Positions 26,688 through 37,878 of a stretch of 64,000 nucleotides of DNA are shown here, piece after piece; the first letter of the stretch is position 1; each line of letters starts with the position of its first letter. Both the position numbers and the translations under genes were made by a program. Source of the stretch: Reclinomonas americana ATCC 50394 (taxonomy: Eukaryota; Jakobida; Jakobea; Jakobida); assembly GCA_048213135.1 (NCBI GenBank), contig PS015309.1, positions 42,434 to 106,433 of the forward strand, in the 5' to 3' direction. The notes beneath the pieces are model-generated. The model worked only from the letters and a program-made list of their open reading frames with translations, had not been told where the DNA came from and made no database searches.

Positions 26688-29600
26688 ATGGCATCGTCGT
26701 CGTCTTCGCCATTTGCTCGTGCACGCGACCTTGCACGTGAGCTGTTTGCACAGTTTCCGCATCGCGGAGTGGGCCGTCTGCTGCGCGTCATTGTCGGTGA
26801 GTGATGTCCACACACTCACGCGCGCGCTCTTCCTCTCCCTCTCTTTCCTCCCTCATGCTGAATGTGCTCGGGCCGCAGACCCCGCTGCCAAGGTCGACAT
26901 TCGCTCTGCGGCCATGCATCAATTGGATCGTCTGCTGGCCTCTGAGTGGGCGGTGGATGCCGCCGTCGGTCTCCGTCTTGCGTCGCTGTCAATTGTCGCG
27001 GTGTGTGTGTGTGTGCCTGCTCTCTCTCTCTCTCTCTCATTGTCTCACTGGTGACTGACGGCCTCCTTCTTTCGCAGCTGCTGTCGGCTTGCAGTCACGA
27101 AGATTGGAACGCGCGAACGGCGGCAGCCGAGGCGATATCGGTGTGCTTTCGATGCATTGCCAAGTACGCGCGCAGTGGCGTAGAGCAGTTCCTGGCGTCG
27201 TCTGCGTTGCCTCCGCCCCCGCCCCCGCCGCCATTCCAAGTCAAAACCGACTCGTCGGCATTTGCATGGACACTGGAGGCGCCTGCACGCTTGCCGCCGG
27301 CGCTGCCGCTGATGGCGTCGCCCGTGTCTCCGTCGCTCGAGGTCCTCACCGACATGGCCCGCCAGCTGGCCTCGTTTGCCGGCGCCTTGTCGGCGGCCGG
27401 TGGCAGCAGCGGCAGCAGCAGCAGCAGTGGCACGGCGCGAGGTGGAGGACGACGACCACCTCCGCCGCTGAAGGGCGTGAGACCGGCCAACATTGTGACG
27501 CCGACAACGCACACGGTACTGTCTTCCGTCAGCGGTTCCATGCTGGCCAGCATGGATGTTGCCAGCATGTCGGTGCGCCAGTTGAACCGATGGCGTCGTC
27601 TGACTGCCGGCAAGCCGGCTGCTCCCTCGACACCGACCACCGCCGTGTCCACACCAATGTCGCCCTCGTTTTTCACCGCATCGTCTCCCTCGGCAGCAGC
27701 GGGCAAGGCGGCAGGCGCACAGACTGCCTCGTCGAGTTCGCGAATGCAGAACAAGCAGCGTCGGATGGCCGGCAAAGTGAGACCGCGCAGCCCTGGCGAC
27801 GAGGATGAGGATGACGATGAGGACCAGGAGGACGAGGAGATGGAAGACAACGACGACGATGACGACGGCAACGACGAACACGATGCTACCGATAGCCCGC
27901 CGAAGAAACGGCAAAACACGAGAACCATGCCACCGCCCAAGACGCCAAACGGTGGCGGAACGAATGCCGCAGCCACTGCCGCCACGGCTGCTGCTGCCGC
28001 CACCACCACAGACGCCACCATGGAGACTGTGTGGTCCTCGTCGGCGGGGGGTGAAGCCGTGCTCAACGAAGTGGATCGTTTGGCAGAGGACCCATCGCAC
28101 TTGATTTCGTGGATGCTGAGCGCGCTGGTAAATGGTCTGCTCGACACCACGTGGTGGGTCCGGCATGGTGCCATCATGGCGCTCAGGCCTCTTTTGCGCG
28201 AATTGGCGGCGCTGCAGTCGCCGTATGGAGTTGGCGGTGGCAGCTTCGCAGACGGGTGGCGTCTGGTGTTGCGCGCCCTGACGTTTGTGCTCATGGCCGA
28301 CGAGTTTGCCGACTTTACGGGCGAGTCGGCACAGGTTCCGGTCCGTGCAGAGATTGCGGTGGCGGTACCCGACGCAGTGTCTCTGTTGGTGGGTGGTGCG
28401 ACTGGAGCGGTGGCACTGGCTGCCGCGTTGCGACAGTGCGCACAAGTGTTGGCTTTCACCGCCTGCTTTAGTGAGCGGTGGCAGGTGTGTCTGTGTTGTT
28501 TTGCATTCGTCGCATCTGGCGCCTGTCGCGCGCGTGCGTGTGTGCTGATAGAGTGCGTCGATCGTAGGTCCATCTCGGAGTGCTACTGACGTTGAAGTCG
28601 TTGGTGCATGCACAAATGAGGGTCGCACAGAGCAATGTGCCGAGTGTGGAGACCAAGGCGGCACTGACGGACTCGTTGAATGCGTCCACCATGTTGACGA
28701 TTCGCTGGTATGTTGCATGTGTGTATGTGTGTGCTGCTTCACTCAGCAGCAATGTCTATCGTGGTGGTGACGACGTGTGACGGGCAGCCTGTCGACGGAA
28801 AAGGACCCGAGTGAGGAAGTGTGGTGCGCAGCCATGGATAATCTCGCCGCAATCATTGACGCCGTGCAGAGCGGCCAGTGGTGGGCGCAGCAACTGGGAC
28901 CGGAGGCCAAGTGGGCCTCCGATGTTTTCTCGGGCGTCGTCCGGGCGCGACAATTGCTGGCGAACCTGGACGACGGCTCGTTGGTGGCCGCACCGTTGTT
29001 GCTGCTTCTCAGTTGCGTATCTTGGTGGAATGTTGGAGGTGACGTAATGCACGCGACTTACGTTTGAGTTTGTGTCGTGCGTCGCGTGCAGGGCACAGCC
29101 ATGGTCCGTGGATCGGCTCAGCAATGGCGCAAATGAGTGCCGACGAGTATGTCAAGTTGACCTCGTACTGCTGGCACCCGTCTGCTGCTGTGCGAGGAGA
29201 AGCCTTGCGGCTGGCTCAGGCAACGTGGTTGCAAAAAGGTGTGCCGGTGCTTGGCGATCGAGCACCGCTGGTGTTGTGTTATTTCTTCACCGTCAGCTTT
29301 ATGGAGCCACAAGAGGTATTGCGCGTGTGCACACTCGAAATAATGCGCCTTTCGTCTCATAGCAACCCGTAGGCACTTCGTGTGGCCGCGCGGGAGCTGT
29401 TTGTGGCCCTCGGTCTTCATGTCGGTCTCCGTGCGTCCATGCAACACGGCTTTCTCGGCTGGCTCTTTTCTCTCTCTGCTCTTGTCATGGCCTCCACCGC
29501 GCAACGGGCCTCGGCTTCCGCCGTCGGTGCTCTCCCTGCATCCGTCGAACCGTGGTGGAGCGAGCGCATTCCACAAATGCTACAGACGCAGTTGCGTGGC

Positions 29601-32600
29601 GCAGCGACGGGAGCGGTGCAGGCGAAGTGACATCGATGCTGACATTGTGTTGCAGAACATCCATTCGGCAAGAGGTGCGATGGACGGAGCAGGAGAAGTG
29701 GGATGGACTGTGGGCGGGTGTGGAGACACTGGCCTCGTTGGTTGTTCACGCGCCAGAGGGAGAGGCGTCGATGGTGCAGGATGTCGGCAACTCGGTAGGG
29801 TTCGCCTTGATGAATGGCGCCGAGTCGGCGGCGTCAAAGGAGGTGGCGATTGTTGGCACGCTCTTCTGCAATGCCTGGTCACTGCTGGTGTCGGATCCAC
29901 TGCGAGGTCGTGGTGCGTGGTGGCGTGACAAGCGATGGTTTGACACTGTGACTGTGCCTAATGGTGATATCTCGCAGTGCCGCGGTCGCCGCTGCCGGAG
30001 GATGTGGTGCAGGCGCTGCTGTTCTTGGTGGAGACTGGATGCGCGGAATTCGGCGCCGCACAGGTGCAAGCAGGACCCGCAGTTGCGTGGCGACCCGAGG
30101 CCACAGGTCAACAATGTCGCAGCCGTGAGGACTGACCTCTATGTGTTTGTTGACTTGCCGCAGCGGGCTCACGAAGTGGTCATGTCTGAGCTTGCACGTC
30201 TGGGCACCATGGCTGCGGCGTCGGAAGTGGCCATCATGCGACAACCTCGAAACAGTGTGACAATGGTCATGCAGTCGCTGCTGCAGCTGCTGCGGGTGAG
30301 TGTATAAGGGTGATGAGCAGGCGTGGAGATGCATCATTTTCATCATCATCCGCTCTCGCAGGAATCGGCGTCGAACTCTCGCGAAACAGCGTGGATGGGT
30401 GCTCATTTGGGTGGTGCCATTTGTCGGCTGGCCGTCATGTGTTCGTCGGGAGTGTCGTGGCCGGGAGATGAGTCGGCTTCTGCCGTGGCCGACTTCTTGG
30501 TGGACACGGTGATTGGACACGTGTGTGGGTACAGAGCAGTGGTATTGCCACCATCGGTGCTGGCGCTACTGGGTGACGAAACTGGGCGGCTGTCGACGGG
30601 TGCTGCCGCGAACAAGCCCACCGTCAACCTGTTTCACCAGGTGGTTGCCGAGCGACTCATGGCCAGTGTGCGAGAGGACTCTGGCACTGACGGCGCAGCG
30701 GCCGCTGCTGCCGCTGCGGCTGCTGCTTCTGCTGCTGTGGTTGCTGGTGCGGACGATGGCGATGAGGACGAGGATGAAGACGAGGCACCGTCAGTGGCGG
30801 TGTCGGGTGGCAAGCGTGGTCGCAGGAAAGCTGCGGCCGGGCGCACTCACCAATCTCGCACGTCGACGACCGCCGCAGCCAGTAGCACGCTGGCGCTGGC
30901 GGTTCTCGAGATTGTGGAGATGGAGTCGAAGCCGCCGCCGGTGGAGAAGTTACCTGGCGTCTCCCTTGGTCCTGGCAGGTGAGTGAAGTGTGTACGAGTG
31001 AGCAGAGGCTGGGGTGATGAAGCTGAGCGCTGCATTTCGTCGCCTCGCAGCGTTGCCGGTGTCGATGACGCGTCAGCTGACGCTGTGCAGTCGGCGCTTT
31101 CTGCCGATGGTGTGTGGTCAGGGTCGTTTGCTGCCGAGCGTGCCTTGCGTTCGTTGGTCCACGAGTGTGGCAGTGGTTTGCTGGAGCGTTTGCCGCGACT
31201 GGCCCAGGGTCTGCTGCGCGTGTGCCAGCCCCTGCCCCCGTTGACGATGGGTGGTGGTACGATTGAGTGGATGCAACAATTGTCACAGGTGCAGCAGTCG
31301 GCTGTGCTGTGCTCGGTGCTGACGGAAACGTTGCCGGAGGCCCATCGCGAGGATCCACGGCCGTGTGTGGTGGTGGAGAGTCTGGAGAAGCTGGTGCCAT
31401 TCTTGCTGGCTCGTGTGGCGGAAGCCATCCAGGCAGTGTTCCCTGCGGATTCGAGTACACCGTTCTTCGCGGCGCAGCGTGTGCTCGCGGCACCCACCAC
31501 GTTGTTTGTGATGGATGTGTGCGCGTGTGTAGCGCGCATATGTCGCTCCAGTCTCGCCCTCAAGGGTGCCGGTCACTTTGTGTTTGAGGGTGGCATCACG
31601 GCTCCGGCCACCGCGTCGTCGGCCGTTGGCGTGGTTGTGGAGTTTGTGCTGAGCTGCTTGTCTGCTGAGTCGGCGTCGGTGTCGATGAGAGCAGTTGGCC
31701 TGCGCATTGTTCTTCGTTGCGTTCCGCGTGCTCCCACCCCTCGTGCCCGTCCAGTTCTCACTCGTGGCGTGCGCAGAGTTGATCAGCCAGCTGCAGCAGC
31801 AGTTTGTACCGTATGCACCGCTGGTGCTGCCGCTGACGCTCAACTGGCTGAGCCATCCAGATCCTAGCATTCGGTCGGTGGCGTCGTCCATCTTCTCGCT
31901 GCTGCTCCCACTGTTGCCAATGGCGTTGCCGCTGTTGGGTTCCGGCGAGGCGGTGACTCTCGCCTCTGTCCACCCACTGTTGCACCCGTTGAGCTCGGTG
32001 CCCGGTGGAGTGCACTCCCACGCAGCCTACTGGCACCTTCCCGAGGTCGTGCGGCTGCTCGTCGAGGAGCGACTGCACTACCTGCGCCGACTGGTGGTCG
32101 GTTCGTCGGTGCACGCCAGCGGATCCCAGTTGCGTGATTGAGGATGTGGACTGCGTGTGTGTGTGCGAGTTGAGGTAATTCTGTCTCATCGCGCGTTGCA
32201 CAGTTCCACGGAGGAGTGGATGGGGGCGGCTGGCGTGTTGGTGGACCCTGCGGCGCATCGTGTGGCGCATGTGGACGCCACGTTCCGTGCGTACCAGTTG
32301 GAGGGAGTGCGGTGGCTGTGGTTCCTTCGGTGTCACCACTTGCATGGCGCGTTGTGTGACGACATGGGACTCGGCAAGACGCTGCAGGTAGCACTTTTTT
32401 ATTTCTCTCTTTGCATCTCTCGGGTCTCGCGGTCTGACGATCGGTGCAGGCCATTGCTGTGATGGTGATGCACGCGTTGGACCGGGGCCAGCGGGGCAAC
32501 GCTAGTGTTGGCGTCAGTGCCGTGTTGTGTCCGGCCACCCTGGTGCCCAACTGGCAGGCCGAGATCATCAGATTCGCGGCACCTGTGTTGCGCCCGGTCG

Positions 32601-34669
32601 CGTGGAATGTGGCGTTGCGTGTGCTTCTTGTGGTGATGGAAGTACTATGCATGCGAATCAGCGTCGCTGAAAATTGTTTCTCCCTTCTCAGCTCGCTGGA
32701 GGAGCTCGAATCGCAAGTGGCGGCAGCGGAGGCAGCTGCGGATCTGGCCGGTACTCCGCCACAAGGCGTAGTGGTTATCATGTCGTACGATCGCGCCTCG
32801 CGTGATGTGGATACACTACTCGGCTTCCTTGGTGCACGCTCGCTCGAGTACTGCGTGCTCGACGAGGCACACATTGTGCGCAATCCCGACTCCAAGACCT
32901 CGCTGGCAGTCAAACGACTGCCGTCGTCACACCGCATTCTTCTCACCGGCACACCGATTCAGAACAGTGTGCTGGAGTTGTGGTGCGTTGTGTGGCAACG
33001 GGAGCGCGAAAAGAATGCTGAAGCGGCCGCTCACTCATGCACGCTGTACGTACACAGGTCCCTGTTTGACTTCCTCATGCCATCGTATCTGGGCTCGCGT
33101 CAAGTGTTTCGCAACATGTACGCGAATCCGATTCGGAAAATGGTGCGCGCCGCTCCACACGCCAGTCTGGAGCCGGAAAGCGATTTTGATATGCTGCACC
33201 AAAGCGGCAGCGGTGATGGTGCTGCTGCAGCAGGAGCAGGGGGCAACATGTCGTACCACGTCGACAGCTCGAAGGCCAACCAGGCCGTCACACTGGTGTT
33301 GCACCAAGGTTATTTCTTTTACTGGCCTGTGTGTCACCTGCTCTCCTGCTGTCTGACTAACTCCATCGTCACTCAACAGGACAAGCGGCATTGCGCCGCT
33401 TGCATCAGCAGTGCTTGCCGTTCATTCTGCGGCGCAAGAAGGAGGAGGTGCTGTCGGAGTTGCCGGCCAAGACCATTCAGGATCTGTACTGCGAGTTGAC
33501 GCCGTTGCAAGCGGCACTGTATCGGGTGGCCAGCTCACTGGTGCCCTCCAATGTGGCCGCTGCGGCTTCGGCTCCTCCCAGTGCAACGGAAGCATCGTCA
33601 TCGTCGTCTGCAGCTGGACCGTCAGCACCCGTTGTCCCGCCAGTCAGCATGGAGGGAATGGAGGCTCTGCAGGAGATGCGGACCCTGCGCCGCCTCTGCT
33701 CTCACCCGGCGCTCCTCGTGCGACACGCCTCCGACTCACCGGGTGCCGTGGAGAACCGCCTGCTCGAGATGTGTCGAGCGGAGAAGCAGCTGAACACTGT
33801 GCAGCACTCGGCGAAGCTGCTGGCGCTGCGGTACGTTGCCGCGATTGCGTGTGCGTGTCGGTGACTTATCCTGCTCACACACACACACAGTGACCTGTTT
33901 GTGTCGCTGGGCATGAGTCGAAGTGAGCGGGGAAGTGGTGGTGGTGGTGCTGCTGCTGCCGGCACGTCATCGGCCTCGGCATCGGACGCCAACGACGAAG
34001 ACTTGCAAGGCGAGACGCGAGTCGACCACAAGATGCTGATATTCGCCCAGGGCAAAACCAGTCTCGATATCATCGAGCAGCAACTGCTGCGCGGCGATAT
34101 GTCGCATCTGACCTTCCGGCGCATCGATGGTGCGTGTGCCGCTCTTGTGCTGTCGCTCCTTGTCTTTCCTCACACGATCCACCGTTCTGCACAGGCGATG
34201 TGCCGCCGGCCATGCGCGTGAGCGTGGCCAACGAGTTCAACTCGGAGCTGTCGCGTGTCGACGTGCTGCTGCTCACCACCGCAGTCGGCGGCGTCGGTCT
34301 CAACCTCACCGGAGCCGATATCGTCGTGTTTTTCGAGCACGACTGGAATCCCGCTGCCGACATGCAAGCCATGGATCGCGCTCACCGTATCGGCCGTTTC
34401 GTCGTCTCCTCCTTCCCTGCTGCTGCTGCCGCTGCGTGTTGTGCGTTGTGCTGATACATCTGGTCGTGCACACAGAAAAGCGACACGTCCACGTGTACCG
34501 CCTGTTGTGCGCTGGCACGATTGAGCAGGACATGTTGAACATGCAACGCATGAAGCTGCACCTGGCCAACACAGTGGTCGGCGCCGACAACGCCTCGATG
34601 CGTACGATGGAGACCGATGCGCTGTTGGAGAACCTCGAGATGGCCCATGCATCAGCTGCCGCAAAGTGA
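26688..34669 (+). CDS. BTAF1: TATA-binding-protein-associated Snf2 ATPase BTAF1/Mot1
   Basis: Uses ATP to strip TBP from promoter DNA in the nucleus. ATG 26688 ([19 protein letters not shown]) starts a long N-terminal HEAT-repeat region ([39 protein letters not shown]). It is interrupted by a disordered insert at about 27210-28020 with a [19 protein letters not shown] run and Ala/Thr tracts. The C-terminal Snf2 domain starts at [16 protein letters not shown] (32287): [10 protein letters not shown] (motif I), [15 protein letters not shown] (II), LLTGTPIQN (III), [16 protein letters not shown] (V), [18 protein letters not shown] (VI). It ends [17 protein letters not shown] and [13 protein letters not shown], as in Mot1. 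About 15 small introns. Stop at 34667-34669. By length and domain order it is a complete Mot1. Confidence 0.93.
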
Positions 34670-34796
34670 AGCAGTGAAGCACAACGATGATTTCAAGTTG
34701 AAGGGGAGAAACCAAATTTAGCCGCGGCAGAGAAGACGTCCTGTGTCCGTATGCGAAGCTCACACACACATCGCGTTCAGTGAACCTCTGAGAGCA

Positions 34797-35964
34797 ATGG
34801 CATCATACAAGGACCGACACACGTTCGGTGAGTGGCGCGAGTGTGTCATCTTTGTGTGTGTGCGTGTGTGCGCGTGTGTGTGCGCACGTGGCAGCGGTTT
34901 GTGCGACGATTGCCATCTTCCCCCTGTCACTCACACACGCACACCTCTTCCCTCCCCCGCATCTCTTCTCTTCCACAGAGGAACGATCAAAGGAGGCGGC
35001 GGACATTCGCTCGGTGAGTCTCACTTACAACAGACAGTGTCGATCTGACACTTTTGTGGTCCACTCACTCACTCGTGTGTGTGTGTGAGCGCAGAAGTTC
35101 CGCGAGCGAGTACCTGTGATTGTGGAGAAGCACCCGCGCAGCGATATCCCCGCCATTGACAAGTCCAAGTTTCGTGTGTGTGTGTGAGAGAGAGACCAGT
35201 TTGGGCGGATGAATCGTAACTCACACGCTCTNNNNNNNNNNNNNNNNNNNNNNNNNNNNNNNNNNNNNNNNNNNNNNNNNNNNNNNNNNNNNNNNNNNNN
35301 NNNNNNNNNNNNNNNNNNNNNNNNNNNNNNNNNNNNNNNNNNNNNNNNNNNNNNNNNNNNNNNNNNNNNNNNNNNNNNNNNNNNNNNNNNNNNNNNNNNN
35401 NNNNNNNNNNNNNNNNNNNNNNNNNNNNNNNNNNNNNNNNNNNNNNNNNNNNNNNNNNNNNNNNNNNNNNNNNNNNNNNNNNNNNNNNNNNNNNNNNNNN
35501 NNNNNNNNNNNNNNNNNNNNNNNNNNNNNNNNNNNNNNNNNNNNNNNNNNNNNNNNNNNNNNNNNNNNNNNNNNNNCTCACACGCACATAGGTTCCTGTT
35601 GCCAAGTGAGCTGCTTGTGAGCCAATTCGTGCACGTTGTGCGCAAGCGGTGAGTGCGACTCGATCAAGTCTCTTAGTGTCTGTTTGGCTCATATGTGTTG
35701 TGTGTGTGTGTGTGATTAGACTGTCGTTGCCACCGGAGAGGGCACTCTTCCTGTTTGTGAAGAACGTGTTGCCGCCAACGGCAGCCGTGCTCGGCGCTGT
35801 GTACGAGGAACACAAGGGTGAGGAGCAGTCTGCCTCTTTGTGTGTCGCTCTTTGTGTCTCTCTCTGTGTCTCTGACAACGAGTGCAGATCCTGACGGCTT
35901 CCTGTACGTGACGTACTCTGGCGAGGACACATTCGGCGCAGCAGCAGAGGAGGAGGAGCAGTAA
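34797..35964 (+). CDS. ATG8: ATG8/GABARAP ubiquitin-like autophagy protein
   Basis: Ubiquitin-like protein that is conjugated to phosphatidylethanolamine on autophagosomes. Exons: MASYKDRHTF (start 34797), EERSKEAADIRS, KFRERVPVIVEKHPRSDIP, then a 345-base gap that appears to lie inside an intron, then FLLPSELLVSQFVHVVRKR, LSLPPERALFLFVKNVLPP and DPDGFLYVTYSGEDTFG. The glycine of TFG is the expected conjugation site. It is followed by AAAEEEEQ and TAA (35962-35964), a tail that ATG4 would have to remove. Introns are TG/CA-rich. The splice join at the gap is best with phase 2 (K-F-R-V-F-L-L-P). Confidence 0.95.
35232..35576. other. Assembly gap (345 N) in an ATG8 intron
   Basis: Run of N between the donor after the SKF exon (GTGTGTGTG...) and the acceptor before FLLPSE. 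No coding residue of ATG8 appears to be missing. Confidence 0.95.
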
Positions 35965-36236
35965 TTGTGGCCTGTGTGTGGGGTTGTGTGTGTGTGTGTG
36001 TGTGGTATGCGCGTGTGTGTGTTAAAAGAAAGAGGAAGAGGATTCGGCACAACAAACCAAGACCTCCGCGAAGTGAGCGTCTCTCTGTGCTGTTGACTGG
36101 GCCTGCCTCTCTTCCCTCTCTACTCTTTGCACTGCGCGCTCTCTGCTTTTGTGTTGTATAAACGAAACAATCGTCTGATCGCCGTCGTCCCGCAAACAAC
36201 AAGTTTTTCTTGTGTGTCGGTGTTTGAAGAGAAGGA

Positions 36237-37781
36237 ATGGCCGTGTCGCCTGCGGACCTCGTCGATCTTGTCGGCTTTCTCCAGCGCAATCAGAAGCAGG
36301 AAGTGCGACGCGCAGCAGCCAAGGGTTCACACGTCATCCCACGCGCACAAGCATACACACTCTTCTCCATCTCACACACACACACACAGGCCTTGCGCAG
36401 TACTCTGGCACGCCCGATGGCGAGCAGGCGCTGCTCGAAGGCGGCGACTCTCTGATCGGCGCCCTCATCGAGGCACTGCGTGATGACGATCCAGTTGCGC
36501 AAATGCATGCATATGCACACATTTTCCGATCACTCTCATGGCGCTCCTCACACGAGCACACACACACACACACAGTATGTGTCAGTGTGCGCGGCGAATG
36601 CGCTGGTCAACCTGTGCAGTCATGCCGAGGTGGCCAACCGGCTCAGCTCCAGCATGGGCCGCCTGGTGCTGTCGATTACGAATTCCACCACCAACGAGGG
36701 CGTGCGCAGTGTGTACGGCCCGCTGCTCTCCAATGCCACCGCGGTGTCCGATGACTGCGCGCAGCAGGCGGCCTCGCATGCGCGTCGCTTGTGCATCTGT
36801 GCTTGCGCCGGTCTCGGGCAGGCCTCGCAGTGGGTCTGCTCCTTCTTCGATCGCAAGTCATTGCTGTCTACCTAATCATGAGCTCATCATTCATGTAGGC
36901 GTCGTCCACGCTGCACAACCTGTCGCGTCTGGCCAGCTTCCGAGCGCAGGTGGTGGAGCTGCGCTTGCTGGACGACATTCTCGAGTTCGCGGCGGCCACT
37001 GAGTCAGCCAGCAGCGGGAGCACGAGCACGACGACGACAACCACCACTGCTGCTGCTGCGTCGGCGGCCACGGCGGCGGCGGCCGTGGACCAAGCGCTGG
37101 CGGGCCTCGTCAGCAATGTGTTTGGCGACGCTGCGCTGCACGAGACCATTCCGGAGGCGTCGGTGCGTGCTGTTCCCGAGTGCGCACGGCAGGTGGCGGC
37201 ACGGTGGCGAGCCAAGTCTCGCAGCGACGATCGTGCCACCCAGACTCTTCTGGCCCGCGCTGCTCGGCTATGGGTGATTAGTTTGACGGCGCTGGCCGGT
37301 ACTGCACAGGGTCGGGAGCTGCTGCTGAGTTCGGGAGCGGTGCGTTGGGAGTTACCTCATTTCCTTTCGTTTCTCTGCCTCATCGACCTCACCACAGTTC
37401 ACGCTGCTGCATGACGAGGATCGCTCGTTGCCACTCGACAGCGACACGCAGGCGGCCGCCCGTGCGGCACTGGCTGCACTGAAGACGCACGAGGCTCGCA
37501 GCGGCGCTGTCCCGCAGTACGGCATGGAGGTGTCGGCCGACCAGTTGCGCGACGGCGGCATGGTGGTGCAAGACGAAGACGATTTTGAGGAGAGTGCTGG
37601 CGCCGGCGCCAGCGGCAGTGGAAGTGCAAGCATCGGCGAGGCCTCGGGCTCGGGCTCTGCATCAGGGTCAGCGCCAGTGTCAGCAGCAGTCTCTGAGTAT
37701 GACGAGGAGGCCGAGGCGGATGCCATGGCCGCACTCGCGGCGGCATCGGTGTGGGACGAAGGTGACCCGCCAGTCGACTAA
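36237..37781 (+). CDS. HGH1-like armadillo-repeat protein
   Basis: ATG 36237: MAVSPADLVDLVGFLQRNQ, then QEVRRAAAKG, spliced to LAQYSGTPDGEQALLEGGDS. Further exons: IGALIEALRDDDP, YVSVCAANALVNLCSHAEVA, ASSTLHNLSRLASFR, ARLWVISLTALAGTAQGREL. The order matches HGH1 (FAM203), the eEF2-assembly chaperone: short N-terminal helices, '.GLTGTPEG..LL', 'A...LVNL', 'LLSNLSR' and a late 'L..L..T..GR..L'. An insert of Thr/Ala homopolymer (STTTTTTTTAAAASAATAAA) splits the repeat region. The tail is Gly/Ser-rich and acidic, ending WDEGDPPVD. Generic ARM repeats are certain; HGH1 identity is an inference from order and spacing. Confidence 0.6.
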
Positions 37782-37878
37782 CCTTGGCGTATTAATGTCT
37801 ATCTGTTTATCCCTCTCTCTCTGTCATGCGAATACACGCCACTGCTAGGACACTTCATTTTCTGGCCGGTAGTTTCTT

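Noticed and set aside
27045-28742. Two minus-strand open frames of about 500 codons opposite the BTAF1 gene
   Set aside because: They mirror GC-rich, repeat-encoding BTAF1 exons, are poly-Ser/Arg/His-rich in composition and contain no domain; the plus-strand gene is secure.
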